DNA from: VRUE01 sp963728365
GTDB taxonomy: Bacteria > Actinomycetota > Thermoleophilia > Solirubrobacterales > 70-9
Direction: 5' to 3'
Length of the DNA: 64,000 nucleotides
Assembly (NCBI GenBank): GCA_963728365.1
Contig: CAVSJI010000003.1
Span: forward strand, 62,001 to 126,000
Shown: piece by piece, positions 9,637-18,090 of the stretch
How the letters are laid out: each line of letters starts with the position of its first letter
How positions within the stretch are numbered: position 1 is the stretch's first letter
The notes under the pieces: model-generated
What the model was told of the DNA's origin: nothing
The model's input: the letters and a program-made list of their open reading frames with translations, nothing else
The model's database searches: none
Translations under genes and position numbers: made by a program

Positions 9637-11123
9637 TCCTGGCGATCGACCAGGGGACCACCGGAACCACCTGCATAGCGTTCGATCGAACGGGCGGCAT
9701 CGCCGGCCGGGCATACGCCGAGCTCGAGCAGCACTTCCCGCGGCCCGGTTGGGTGGAGCACGATCCGAACGAGATCTGGGAGACGACGCGGCGGGTGGCG
9801 ACGGCTGCGCTGGCCGACGCCGATATCCAGGGAACTGAGCTTGACGCGATCGGGATCACGAACCAGCGCGAGACGGTCGTCGTCTGGGATCGGGAGAGCG
9901 GCGAGCCGTTGCACCGGGCGCTCGTCTGGCAGGACCGCCGCACGGCCGGGCGCTGCGAGGAGCTGCGCGCCGCCGGCCATGAAGCATTGGTGCGCGAGCG
10001 CACGGGCCTCGTCCTCGACCCGTACTTCTCGGCGACCAAGATCGAGTGGCTGCGGCGCAACGTCGAGGGGGCGGAGCGGGCCGCCTTCGGCACGATCGAC
10101 TCCTGGCTGCTCTTCAAGCTGACCGGTCGCCATGCGACCGACCACACCAACGCTTCGCGCACGATGCTCTTCGACATCCGCCGGCGGGAGTGGGACGTGG
10201 AGCTCTGCGCGCTCTTCGGGGTCGACCCGGCGCAACTGCCCGAGCCGCTGCCCTCCTCTCACGTCTACGGCACGACCTCGGAGTTCGGCGGCGAGGTGCC
10301 CGTGGCGGGGATCGCGGGCGACCAGCAGGCGGCCCTCTTCGGCCAGGCCTGCCACGCCCCCGGCACGGCCAAGAACACCTACGGCACGGGAAGCTTCCTC
10401 CTCCTCAACACCGGCCCCCACCCCCCCAAACCCCCAGTCGGCCTCATAGTCACCCCCGCCGCCTCCCTGGGCCGACGGGACGAAGATGTCCCGATATCGC
10501 GGGAAATCGGCCCGTCGGCGGGCAGTTACGCGCTGGAGGCGTCGATCTTCGTCACCGGGGCGGCGGTGCAGTGGTTGCGGGACGGGTTGGGGGTGATCGA
10601 GCGGGCCGCGGACACCGAGGCCCTTGCGGCGTCGCTCGAGGGCAACGACGGTGTCTACTTCGTGCCGGCGCTGACCGGGCTCGGATCGCCGCACTGGGAC
10701 CCCTTCGCGCGCGGGACGATCGTCGGGTTGACGCGGGGGACCGGCCGCGCCCACCTGGCGCGAGCGACGCTCGAGGCGATCGCCTACCAGGCAGTCGACG
10801 CCGTGCGCGCCCAGGAGGCCGCGTCGGGGGAGCTTCTCTCGGTGCTCAAGGTCGACGGCGGCGCGGTCGTCAACCGCTGGCTGATGCAGTTCCAGGCTGA
10901 CGCTCTCGGCACCGAGGTGGTCGTTCCCGAGATCGCCGAGACGACGGCGCTCGGCGCCGCCTACCTGGCCGGAATCGCGATTGGCCGCTGGACGGCCGAG
11001 CAGGTGGGGGAGATGTGGCGCGAGTCCGCCCGCTACGAGCCGAGCATCTCGGAGGACGAGCGCGAGGAGCTGCTCGCCGGATGGCGCCGGGCGCTGGAGC
11101 GGGCTCGCGGCTGGGCCGCGTAA
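9633..11123 (+). CDS. glpK: Glycerol kinase
   Basis: FGGY-family kinase, 496 aa, phosphorylating glycerol to glycerol-3-phosphate. The N-terminus MILAIDQGTTGTTCIAFDR is the ATP-binding phosphate-1 motif. ITNQRET, ALVWQDRRT, NASRTMLFDI and AGIAGDQQAALFGQ are GlpK-specific blocks. VYFVPALTGLGSPHWDP and LKVDGGAVVNRWLMQFQAD complete the C-terminal domain. Compared with usual GlpK, roughly a dozen extra residues (around SLGRRDEDVPISREIGPSAG) precede YALEASIFV; they are encoded by a short palindromic DNA segment at 10471-10519. The gene overlaps the tetR stop by 4 bases. Confidence 0.95.
   Translation: MILAIDQGTTGTTCIAFDRTGGIAGRAYAELEQHFPRPGWVEHDPNEIWETTRRVATAALADADIQGTELDAIGITNQRETVVVWDRESGEPLHRALVWQDRRTAGRCEELRAAGHEALVRERTGLVLDPYFSATKIEWLRRNVEGAERAAFGTIDSWLLFKLTGRHATDHTNASRTMLFDIRRREWDVELCALFGVDPAQLPEPLPSSHVYGTTSEFGGEVPVAGIAGDQQAALFGQACHAPGTAKNTYGTGSFLLLNTGPHPPKPPVGLIVTPAASLGRRDEDVPISREIGPSAGSYALEASIFVTGAAVQWLRDGLGVIERAADTEALAASLEGNDGVYFVPALTGLGSPHWDPFARGTIVGLTRGTGRAHLARATLEAIAYQAVDAVRAQEAASGELLSVLKVDGGAVVNRWLMQFQADALGTEVVVPEIAETTALGAAYLAGIAIGRWTAEQVGEMWRESARYEPSISEDEREELLAGWRRALERARGWAA
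10471..10519. repeat. Short palindrome inside glpK
   Basis: GCCGACGGG (10471-10479) and its perfect complement CCCGTCGGC (10511-10519) flank nested inverted repeats (GGGAC..GTCCC and CCGAT..ATCGG). The segment coincides with the extra residues in GlpK before YALE. It is not a member of family A. Confidence 0.55.
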
Positions 11124-11238
11124 CTGCCCGCGCCCGAAGGGGTAGGCAAGCGCGACGGTCAGCCCAGTCTTGGGCCGATGGGCCTGAAGCGAGCATGTGG
11201 GTCGCTTTGATTCCGTCGGCGGGAGGAGCTACTTCGCA

Positions 11239-11955
11239 ATGGCGGACATGAAGCCACAGGTCTATCGGGACGAACGCCCGGCCGAGTACTTCGACCAGTT
11301 CCACGCCTCGGCCCGGAAGGGGGTCGGCTGGACGTACACCTTCGTCCGTCTGATCATCTCACTGCCGACGCTGTTGCTCTACCGGGTGCGGGCGATCGGG
11401 GTCGAGAACGTGCCCAAGCACGGCGGCATGGTGCTCGCCCCCAACCACCTCAGCCAGATGGATCACTTCTTCTGCGGGCTCTACCTGCGGCGGAAGATCC
11501 GCTTCATGGCCAAGTCCCAGATCTTCGGCCCGCGGGTCCTCACCTACGTCTTCAAGCACGGCGGCGTCTTCCCGATTCGCCGCGGCCATCGCGACGAGGA
11601 GGCCTTCGTCACCGCCTTCACGATCCTCGAGCAGGGCGGGATGCTGCTCGTCTACGCCGAGGGAGGTCGCTCGCGCAGCGGCGAGCTGGGCGAGGCGAGG
11701 CCTGGCATCGGCCGCATCGCGCTGGAATCCGGGGTGCCGATCGTCCCGGTCGCGATCTTCGGCTCAGAGAGCGTGCGACGCTGGAAGCGCTTCCGCTTCC
11801 CCAAGGTCACGGTCCAGTACGGCGAGCCACTGACCTTCGCCGCCGAGGACTCGCCGTCGCGCGAGCGCCAGCTCGAGGTCGCCCGGCAAGTCTTCGGCCG
11901 GGTGCGCGAGATGCACGAGGGGCTGGCCGCTGCCGCTATTCGTAGCGGGCGCTGA
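11239..11955 (+). CDS. 1-acyl-sn-glycerol-3-phosphate acyltransferase (PlsC family)
   Basis: 238 aa from the ATG at 11239, preceded by GGAGG. NHLSQMDHFF carries the catalytic H(X)4D motif. GGVFPIRRG and LVYAEGGRSRSGEL are the glycerol-phosphate-binding blocks (usually FPEGTRS, here YAEGGRS), and VPIVPVAIFG is the C-terminal block. A hydrophobic helix (LIISLPTLLLYRV) anchors it to the membrane. It probably acylates lysophosphatidate in phospholipid synthesis. It ends convergently with the next gene, the two reading frames overlapping by 20 bases. Confidence 0.88.
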   Translation: MADMKPQVYRDERPAEYFDQFHASARKGVGWTYTFVRLIISLPTLLLYRVRAIGVENVPKHGGMVLAPNHLSQMDHFFCGLYLRRKIRFMAKSQIFGPRVLTYVFKHGGVFPIRRGHRDEEAFVTAFTILEQGGMLLVYAEGGRSRSGELGEARPGIGRIALESGVPIVPVAIFGSESVRRWKRFRFPKVTVQYGEPLTFAAEDSPSRERQLEVARQVFGRVREMHEGLAAAAIRSGR

Positions 11956-12847
11956 GCGCGGCGAAGAAGTCCGCGTCGTGGCCGGGCGTGACGATCGCCT
12001 TGGGGTACTCGCGCTTGAACAGCTTCAGCTCCTGCAGCGAGCGGCGGTAGTTGTGCTCGTCAAAGGGCCGCGGGGCGAGCGGGGCGCTGCCCTCGAGCTG
12101 GGCGGCGGTGTAGGTGGCGTCGCCGCCGATCACGAAGTCGCGCTCGGCGAGGCGGGCGATGATCGACATGTGGCCGGCGCTGTGGCCCGGGGTGTAGGCG
12201 AGGCGGATCGAGCCGTCGCCGAAGAGGTCGAAGGCGCGGCCGAAGGTCGCATAGGAGTCGATTCCGCCGCGGTCGAAGTCGACGGTGCGGAAGTCGAAGG
12301 CGTAGTCGAAGTGCACGCGGCGGTAGCCGTTGAGCAGCGGTTTCGGGCCGGTCGCGGCTGCCTGCCACTCGGTTTCGCTGAGCACGAAGGTCGAGTTGGG
12401 GAACTCCGAGATCGCCGAGGTGTGGTCGATGTGCATGTGGGTCATGACGACGATCGGGATCTCGCCGGGGTCGAGGCCGCGCTTGCGCAGCTGGGCGGGC
12501 GCGTCTTCGCCGCCATCGAGCGAGGGGCTGCCGAAGCGGGCGCCGAGGGCGCCGAAGTTCTCGCGGCCGTCGGTGGCGATCGATGGGTGCAGGCCGGTGT
12601 CGACGAGGATCGCCCCGGCGCTCGGGTGGCGAAGGAGGAAGACGGGGCAGGGCACGGTCGCCGCCGGGTGCCCGGTCAGCAGGGCGCGGGCCAGCTTCAG
12701 CGTCTCGAGCCGGCCGCCGGGCCGCTCCATCATCGTGCGCGGCCAGGTGACGTGGCCGGCGACGAGCGGCTCGACCGCGACCGTGGCGCCCGGGCTCCCT
12801 CCGGCCAGCGGCTCGTGTAGCGGTTTCGGCTCGACGCGCACCTTCAT
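11936..12847 (-). CDS. Metallo-beta-lactamase fold hydrolase, AHL-lactonase-like
   Basis: 303 aa from the ATG at 12847. The dinuclear zinc motif is present as MTHMHIDHTSAI (HxHxDH), followed by YTPGHSAGHMS (third His), GGDATYTAAQ (bridging Asp) and VTPGHDADFF (fifth His). Overall spacing and the FNG/LVDTGLHP start fit the N-acyl-homoserine lactonase group (AiiA/AttM), so quorum-signal or other lactone hydrolysis is possible, but substrate specificity is not shown. The frame stays open further upstream only as a shadow of the opposite-strand SDR gene. Confidence 0.83.
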   Translation of the reverse strand: MKVRVEPKPLHEPLAGGSPGATVAVEPLVAGHVTWPRTMMERPGGRLETLKLARALLTGHPAATVPCPVFLLRHPSAGAILVDTGLHPSIATDGRENFGALGARFGSPSLDGGEDAPAQLRKRGLDPGEIPIVVMTHMHIDHTSAISEFPNSTFVLSETEWQAAATGPKPLLNGYRRVHFDYAFDFRTVDFDRGGIDSYATFGRAFDLFGDGSIRLAYTPGHSAGHMSIIARLAERDFVIGGDATYTAAQLEGSAPLAPRPFDEHNYRRSLQELKLFKREYPKAIVTPGHDADFFAALSARYE

Positions 12848-12893
12848 TGCCGCCCAGGGTACGGCGCGCGTCCATATATAGGCTTGCCGACCG

Positions 12894-13748
12894 GTGGCTG
12901 AAAGCACGCGTTCGCGCATCTTCAAGGAGGGTCTGCTCGAGGGGCAGGTCTGCGTCGTCTCCGGCGCGGGCAGCGGTCTGGGGCGCGAGACGGCGCTGGA
13001 GCTGCTGCGCCTCGGCGCGACCGTGATCGGTTGCGGGAGGCGCGAGGAGCCGCTTGCCGAGACGGCGGAGCTCGCCGCCGGCCTGCCGGGCGCCTTCGAG
13101 CGCGAAGCGATGGACATCCGCGACGAGCAGGCCGTCGAGCGTTTCTTCGATCGGGTCGTCGGCGAGCACGAGCGGCTCGACGTCCTCGTCAACAACGCCG
13201 GCGGCCAGTTCCTCGCTCCGGCGGAGACGATCACGCCGAAGGGCTTTCGCACGGTGATCGAGCTCAACGTGCAGGGCACCTGGCTGATGACCCACGCGGC
13301 GGCGACCAAGGCGTTCATCCCGCAGGGCGGCGGCAAGGTGCTGAGCGTGACGCTCTCGCCGCACAACGGGATGCCGGGCATGGTTCACTCGGGAGCCGCG
13401 CGGGCCGCGGTCGAGAACATGATGCGCACCCTGGCGATCGAGTGGGCGCGCTTCGGGATCAGGACCTGCGCCCTCGCGGCCGGCCAGTTCGCCACCGAGA
13501 CCCTGCTGACCAAGTATCCGCAGGTCGTCGTCGACAACCTCGAGCGCTCGATCCCGCTGGGACGCGCCGGCCGCCCGGAGGAGCTCGCCTGGCTCGTCGC
13601 CTACCTCGCCTCGCCCGCCGGCGACTTCGTCTCCGGCACGACGATCACGGTCGACGGCGCCCGCGACAATTGGGCCGGCCCCTGGCCACCCGAGGCGATC
13701 GCCAACGAGGCCGGCGACCCGGTCGCCGAGGAGCGCAAGCGGAGGTAG
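12894..13748 (+). CDS. SDR oxidoreductase, 2,4-dienoyl-CoA reductase-like
   Basis: 284 aa, GTG start. The Rossmann motif GAGSGLGRE (TGxxxGxG type) and LVNNAGGQF are present. The classical catalytic YxxxK is absent: the region reads MVHSGAARAAVENMM, similar in layout to the 2,4-dienoyl-CoA reductase branch (SASAKAGV), but with the lysine replaced by arginine. The C-terminus ends with the usual SGTTITVDGA. Likely an NADP(H)-dependent reductase in acyl-CoA breakdown; the catalytic deviation makes that provisional. Confidence 0.78.
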   Translation: MAESTRSRIFKEGLLEGQVCVVSGAGSGLGRETALELLRLGATVIGCGRREEPLAETAELAAGLPGAFEREAMDIRDEQAVERFFDRVVGEHERLDVLVNNAGGQFLAPAETITPKGFRTVIELNVQGTWLMTHAAATKAFIPQGGGKVLSVTLSPHNGMPGMVHSGAARAAVENMMRTLAIEWARFGIRTCALAAGQFATETLLTKYPQVVVDNLERSIPLGRAGRPEELAWLVAYLASPAGDFVSGTTITVDGARDNWAGPWPPEAIANEAGDPVAEERKRR

Positions 13749-13771
13749 GGACGCGGACCGCGCCCCTTGTC

Positions 13772-14209
13772 TCAGCGGGTCTCCAGGACGACGACCGGGA
13801 TCTTGCGGCCTTTGCTTCTAGCTGCGTAGCTGTCGTAGTCGGGGTAGATCTTGACCGCGCGGGCCCAGATGCGCTCGCGCTCCTCGGGGGTGGCCTCGCG
13901 CGCATGGACCTTGCGGTGCTCGCGGCCGATCTGGACGATGGTATCCGGGTTGGCCTGGAGGTTGTAGAACCAGGCGGGGTTCTTCGGGTAGCCGCCCTTG
14001 GAGGCGATCACCGCGACGTTGTCGCCATCGACGACGTAGAGCAGCGGCGAGGTGCGCCGCTTGCCGCTCTTCGCCCCGACGTGGTCGAGCAGCAGTATGC
14101 GGACGCGCAGGCCCGGGACGGTGTGCCCGAGCCTGCCGCCGCTGGCGCGGTAGAGCGCCGTGTGCAGTCCCATGAAACGACGCAGGGCAGGCCAGATGTG
14201 ATCCGCCAC
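13772..14209 (-). CDS. F420-type (DUF385) nitroreductase family protein
   Basis: 145 aa from the GTG at 14209. The sequence from LLLDHVGAKSGKRRTSPLLY through NVAVIASKGGYPKNPAWFYNL to AVKIYPDYDSYAARSKGRKI is typical of the deazaflavin (F420)-dependent nitroreductase family. The basic KSGKRR segment is where F420 phosphate or glutamates bind in the family. An ATG at 14173 (MGLHTALYR) is an alternative start. It ends convergently with the SDR gene at 13748 and lies just downstream of a second SDR gene on its own strand. Confidence 0.8.
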   Translation of the reverse strand: MADHIWPALRRFMGLHTALYRASGGRLGHTVPGLRVRILLLDHVGAKSGKRRTSPLLYVVDGDNVAVIASKGGYPKNPAWFYNLQANPDTIVQIGREHRKVHAREATPEERERIWARAVKIYPDYDSYAARSKGRKIPVVVLETR

Positions 14210-14253
14210 GTCGAGGTAGCGGGGTGGGCGCCTGCCCTCTGTCGCCGTGGGGC

Positions 14254-15084
14254 TCAGGTGTACATCCCTCCGAACATGCCGCCGGTGACGTTCAGCACCT
14301 GGCCGTGGACGTAGTTGGCGAGCGGGGAGCAGAGGAAGAGCACCGGGGCAGAGGCCTCCTCGGGGGTGGCGGGGCGGCCGAGCGGGATGATCGCCGAGGC
14401 CATCGCCCGCATCTGCTCGGGGATGCCGAGCTCGATCTTCTCGCCGCCGGGAGCGGTCATCTCGCCGCCCTGCTCCTTGGCCGCGGTGAGGCGGGTTTCG
14501 ACGAAGCCGAAGGCGACCGCGTTGACGTTGATCTTGAACTGGCCCCACTCCTTGGCCAGCGTTTTGGTCAGGCCGACGACGCCCATCTTGGCCGCCGAGT
14601 AGTTGACCTGGCCGGCGTTGCCCATCATGCCCGAGGTCGAGGAGACGTTGACGATCTTGCGGAAGACCTCCTTGCCCTCGGCCTTCTCGGCCTTGGCGGC
14701 CTCGCGCCAGTGCGGAGCGAGAGCGCGGGCGACCCGGAAGGGGACGATCGTGTGGATGTCGAGCATCGCCTGGAACTGCTCGTCGGTCATCTTGTGGGCG
14801 ACGCTGTCCCAGGTGTAGCCGGCGTTGTTGACGACGATGTCGACGGCGCCGAAGGCGTCCACGCCGGCCGCCACCAGCTGGTCGGCGGCCTCCGGCTTTG
14901 TCAGGTCGCCGGCGAAGACCGCGGTCTCACCGTCGATCTCAGCTGCCGCCTGCTCGGCGACGTCGGCGTCGAGGTCGTTGATCAGCACCTTGGCGCCCTC
15001 GCCGATGAACATCTCCGCCGTCGCCCGGCCGATCCCACGCGCCGATCCAGTGACGATCGCCGCTTTTCCGTCAAGAAGTCCCAT
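14254..15084 (-). CDS. SDR family oxidoreductase, FabG-like
   Basis: 276 aa. Complete classical SDR: cofactor motif VTGSARGIGRA (about 12-22), DLTKPEAA after the second strand, VVNNAGYTWD, and the catalytic set S in NVSSTSGMMG with YSAAKMG. LNVTGGMFGGMYT closes the protein. The likely role is reduction or oxidation of a 3-hydroxyacyl-CoA/ACP or similar. A long loop (TAAKEQGGEMTAPGGEKIE) precedes the C-terminus. The start has a good Shine-Dalgarno (GGAGAGG), and a palindromic site lies about 70 bases upstream at 15154-15169. Confidence 0.88.
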   Translation of the reverse strand: MGLLDGKAAIVTGSARGIGRATAEMFIGEGAKVLINDLDADVAEQAAAEIDGETAVFAGDLTKPEAADQLVAAGVDAFGAVDIVVNNAGYTWDSVAHKMTDEQFQAMLDIHTIVPFRVARALAPHWREAAKAEKAEGKEVFRKIVNVSSTSGMMGNAGQVNYSAAKMGVVGLTKTLAKEWGQFKINVNAVAFGFVETRLTAAKEQGGEMTAPGGEKIELGIPEQMRAMASAIIPLGRPATPEEASAPVLFLCSPLANYVHGQVLNVTGGMFGGMYT

Positions 15085-15153
15085 CAGTTCTGCCTCTCCT
15101 TCTCCGTTCGCGAAATTCGGCCCGGGAGGCTACAAGGAACGCAGCGGGACTGG

Positions 15154-15169
15154 TTGACTGGCCAGTCGA
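15154..15169. promoter_or_regulatory. Putative TetR/FadR-type operator upstream of SDR gene
   Basis: TTGACTGGCCAGTCGA, with a perfect 12-bp core GACTGGCCAGTC. It is closely related to the palindromes at 35921-35936 and 55286-55301. It lies 70 bp upstream of the SDR start at 15084, within the only gap between that gene and the 15198-15728 gene. Confidence 0.6.
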
Positions 15170-15197
15170 TTGCGGGCCCGGCTACGCCGGGGTGGCC

Positions 15198-15728
15198 TCA
15201 GGCGGCCGGTCCCTGTGCCGGCGGTTCCGGGGAGGGCGGCTCCGGCGGCTGCTCCTGCTGAGGCTCGGCTGGCAACGGCGGCGGCATCGCGTCGGCGGGG
15301 GCGGGGGGTGCCGGCTGGCCCGCCATCGGGTCGGCTTCGGCTTCCCAGATCTTGTTCAGCGAGACCTGGATGTAGGCCCAGAGCGCCGGCGCGATCAGCA
15401 CGTAGAGGATGATCGCGATCCAGCCGCTGAGCGGCTCCTGGCCGGTGAGCCGCGAGGCGCCCATCACGCGCTTGGTCCCGCGCCAGTAGGTGATCAGGGC
15501 GGGGACGACGATCAGGCCGCCGGGGAAGAGGGCGAGCACCGAGTTGGTCGGGTTCTGGCCGAGGTCGTAGCCCTTGGCCTGGCCGTAGTCGCGCATCTCG
15601 CGGTTGATCCGGTACCACCAGACAAGGTGGTAGATGCCGAGCGTGACGATCGGCAGCAGCGCCGCGGCCCAGGGGCTGCGGACCTTTACCTGCGCCTGAC
15701 TCTGCCTGATCTGCATTTCGTAAGCCAT
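15198..15728 (-). CDS. DUF4234 membrane protein with proline-rich tail
   Basis: 176 aa from the ATG at 15728, preceded by GAGGAAC. It begins MAYEMQIRQSQ, then has three or four hydrophobic segments. The block LPIVTLGIYHLVWWYRINREM is the DUF4234 hallmark, followed by LALFPGGLIVVPALITYW and GWIAIILYVLIAPALWAYIQ. The last 45 residues are rich in proline, alanine and glutamate and are probably a disordered cytoplasmic tail. Function of the family is unknown. Confidence 0.8.
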   Translation of the reverse strand: MAYEMQIRQSQAQVKVRSPWAAALLPIVTLGIYHLVWWYRINREMRDYGQAKGYDLGQNPTNSVLALFPGGLIVVPALITYWRGTKRVMGASRLTGQEPLSGWIAIILYVLIAPALWAYIQVSLNKIWEAEADPMAGQPAPPAPADAMPPPLPAEPQQEQPPEPPSPEPPAQGPAA

Positions 15729-15774
15729 CTGTTCCTCATCTCTCCCCACCGATGATCTGGACGCAAAGACCCTA

Positions 15775-15787
15775 ACCGACGGTCGGT
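15775..15787. promoter_or_regulatory. Short perfect palindrome between divergent genes
   Basis: ACCGAC-G-GTCGGT, a 13-bp perfect palindrome in the 214-bp gap between the DUF4234 gene and the PhoX-like gene. It is plausible as an operator for one of them; nothing else in the gap was recognised. Confidence 0.35.
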
Positions 15788-15942
15788 CCATTGCAAACCA
15801 GCGACACTTTCACCAGATGGACACGGAATGGACTCCGGATCGACACGAGACCGAAACAGGCAGTTAACCGCGTTTGCGTCGCGGCCTTCTTTGCTTCTCC
15901 CCACAGCACCGGAAAGGGCCGGTGCCTCGAAAGGAGAATCAG

Positions 15943-17571
15943 GTGATTCGACGCAAGCATGTGGTGTCGCTGCTCGCCGGCGGCGCCCTGGCAATCGGCG
16001 CGGCGTTCGCGGGCGGCGCAGCCGCGACCCCGATCAGTCCCAACCTCACCGGCCTGGCGGGCGCCAACACGCGCTCTGACGGGTTCGCCCCGGCCGGCAA
16101 GCTCTCACCAGAGCTGCAGCAGCACGTCGTCGCGCAGGGCGCCACCCGGATGGAGAACAGCTCGGCGCTGACCTCGTTCTACGGCTATGACAACGACGTG
16201 CTCAACGCGGCCGGCGACCCGCAGATGCTCCCGATTCCCGCCAACCCCGGCAAAGAGGCTCACAAGACCGAGCCCGACAAGAACGTCTTCCTCGTCTTCA
16301 AGCGCGGCCTGGACGGCGCCGACTCCGGTTACGACTACGGCTCCGACTTCCTCTTCCAGGGACATGAGAGCGGGGTCGGCGGCGCCGACCTGACCCGGAT
16401 CAACCTCGAAGCGGACTACGAGCACCGCGTCACGCTGCTCGCCACCACCGACGTCAACGGCAAACCGCTGGCGCCGATCGACGGCATCACATGGGACCCG
16501 TGGGCCAAGCGGCTGCTGCTCACCACCGAGAGCAGCGGCGCGCCGACCTACGCGGCGACGCCGAGCTTCCCCTCGGCGGTGACCGACGTCTCCGGCGCGC
16601 TCGGCCGCGGCGGCTACGAGGGGATCCAGGACGACGGCGACGGCAACGTTTGGATCGTCGAGGACAGCGGCGGCTCGAGCAAGCCGGGCACGACGGCGAA
16701 GCGCCCCAACAGCTTCGTCTACCGCTACGCGCCGGCCCACCCCGGCGACCTCCAGCACGGCAAGCTGCAGGCCCTGCAGGTGCTGAACGAAGCCGAAGAA
16801 CCGATCACCTTCGCCGGCCAGGCGGCGCTCAACAGCCCCGACCAGCTGGCGCTCCACACCTACGGCAAGTCGTTCAAGACGAAGTGGGTGACGATCCACG
16901 ACACGGCGACCGACGGCACGGCGCCGTTCGTCGCCGGCGACCTCGCCAAGGCTGCCGGCGCGACTCCGTTCAAGCGACCGGAGAACGGCGTCTTCCAGCC
17001 CGGGTCTCGATTCAAGAACTTCTTCTTCGACGAGACCGGCGACACCAACGCGACCAGCGCCGAGAACGGCGCCGCGGGCGGCTGGGGCTCGATCATGGAG
17101 ATCAGCCAGAGCGATCCCAGCGCGAACAACGGCAGGCTGACGATGCTCTACCGCTCCGACGAAGCTCACGCGGGGCTTGACAACGTCACCTTCCTCTCGC
17201 GAGGCTCGGTGACCTTCACCCAGGACGCGGGCGACACGCTGCACGAGCAGAGCAACGCGCTCGACTCGGGCTTCGTGTGGAACGTCGGCGCGGACTACTC
17301 GAACCCGGCGAGCCAGCCGGTGCGCTGGCTGGCGGGCGGCCGCGACCCGTCCGCGACGCTCGACGCCGCCAACGGCGGGTTCGGGAGCAACGAGGGCGAC
17401 AACGAGATCACCGGCGTGCACGTCTCCGACGGCGACCCCGGCGTGGACGGCGTGCTGGGCGCCAAGGTCCCGAACCTCCAGAGCGACAAGTGGCGTTGGT
17501 TCTACACCCTGCAGCACGGCGACAACCGCACCTACGAAGTGGAGCTGAAGCACCCCCATCACGACGACTAG
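15943..17571 (+). CDS. Secreted PhoX/DUF839-like protein
   Basis: 542 aa from the GTG at 15943, which has AAGGAG at 15931-15936. A signal peptide is clear (RRKHVVSLLAGGALAIGAAFAGGAAATP). The mature part has blocks found in the PhoX/DUF839 group: APIDGITWDPWAKRLLLTTE, RGGYEGIQDDGDGNVWIVED, a NSFVYRY beta-propeller strand, and NGGFGSNEGDNEITGVHVSD near the end. The family includes Ca-dependent alkaline phosphatases, but the DUF839 branch is mostly uncharacterised, so phosphatase activity is only possible. Monocistronic, with a strong hairpin 26 bp downstream. Confidence 0.75.
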   Translation: MIRRKHVVSLLAGGALAIGAAFAGGAAATPISPNLTGLAGANTRSDGFAPAGKLSPELQQHVVAQGATRMENSSALTSFYGYDNDVLNAAGDPQMLPIPANPGKEAHKTEPDKNVFLVFKRGLDGADSGYDYGSDFLFQGHESGVGGADLTRINLEADYEHRVTLLATTDVNGKPLAPIDGITWDPWAKRLLLTTESSGAPTYAATPSFPSAVTDVSGALGRGGYEGIQDDGDGNVWIVEDSGGSSKPGTTAKRPNSFVYRYAPAHPGDLQHGKLQALQVLNEAEEPITFAGQAALNSPDQLALHTYGKSFKTKWVTIHDTATDGTAPFVAGDLAKAAGATPFKRPENGVFQPGSRFKNFFFDETGDTNATSAENGAAGGWGSIMEISQSDPSANNGRLTMLYRSDEAHAGLDNVTFLSRGSVTFTQDAGDTLHEQSNALDSGFVWNVGADYSNPASQPVRWLAGGRDPSATLDAANGGFGSNEGDNEITGVHVSDGDPGVDGVLGAKVPNLQSDKWRWFYTLQHGDNRTYEVELKHPHHDD

Positions 17572-17596
17572 GAAGCGGACCTGCCACGTAAGGCGC

Positions 17597-17630
17597 GAGG
17601 GGCTCCGGAGGACGATCCTCCGGGCCCCTC
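17597..17630. terminator. Hairpin after PhoX-like gene
   Basis: Near-perfect stem GAGGGGC-T-CCGGAGGA / TCCTCCGG-G-CCCCTC with a 3-base loop, between the PhoX-like stop (17571) and the convergent sixA stop (17653). There is no long T-run, so a bidirectional terminator without a U-tract is the best reading. Confidence 0.65.
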
Positions 17631-17652
17631 TGCGTTCTGCCGCGTCCGGCTC

Positions 17653-18090
17653 CTAGGCGTCGCCCGAGATCGCCGCGAGGTCCTTCGGACGCAGGAGCGC
17701 GATCAGGGCGCTGCCGTCGACGATCGCCAGGCCGCCCTTGCGCAGCTTCACGTTGGCGCCGGTGAGGCGGGCGACCTCGGCGGAGAAATCGGGCTCGTGG
17801 CCGACGAGGAGGACCTCGCCGCGGCCGGTCGCCAGCGCCGGCGAGTCGAAGTCTCCACCGCGCAGATCCTCGGCGATCTCGGGCTCCACGGCGAGCGGTT
17901 CGCAGGCGAGGCGGGCGGTGTCCGCGGCCCGCGCCTTGGGACTGGTCAGGCAGGCGTCGAGCTTCGTGCCGATGGCGGCCAATGCCCGTCCGGCCGCCCG
18001 TGCCTGACGCTCGCCCTTGGGGGTGAGCCGGCGCGCTGCGTCGTCGCCCATGCCTTCCTCGGCGTCGCCGTGGCGGAGCAGGTAGATCAT
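17653..18090 (-). CDS. SixA-like phosphohistidine phosphatase
   Basis: 145 aa histidine-phosphatase-superfamily protein. The N-terminal YLLRHGDAEEG contains the catalytic RHG. DACLTSPKARAADTA carries the conserved arginine and LLVGHEPDFS the second catalytic histidine. Length and the RRLTPKGERQA block match SixA, which dephosphorylates phosphohistidine on signalling proteins. The ATG overlaps the stop of the upstream amidase gene by 4 bases (ATGA). Confidence 0.85.
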   Translation of the reverse strand: MIYLLRHGDAEEGMGDDAARRLTPKGERQARAAGRALAAIGTKLDACLTSPKARAADTARLACEPLAVEPEIAEDLRGGDFDSPALATGRGEVLLVGHEPDFSAEVARLTGANVKLRKGGLAIVDGSALIALLRPKDLAAISGDA

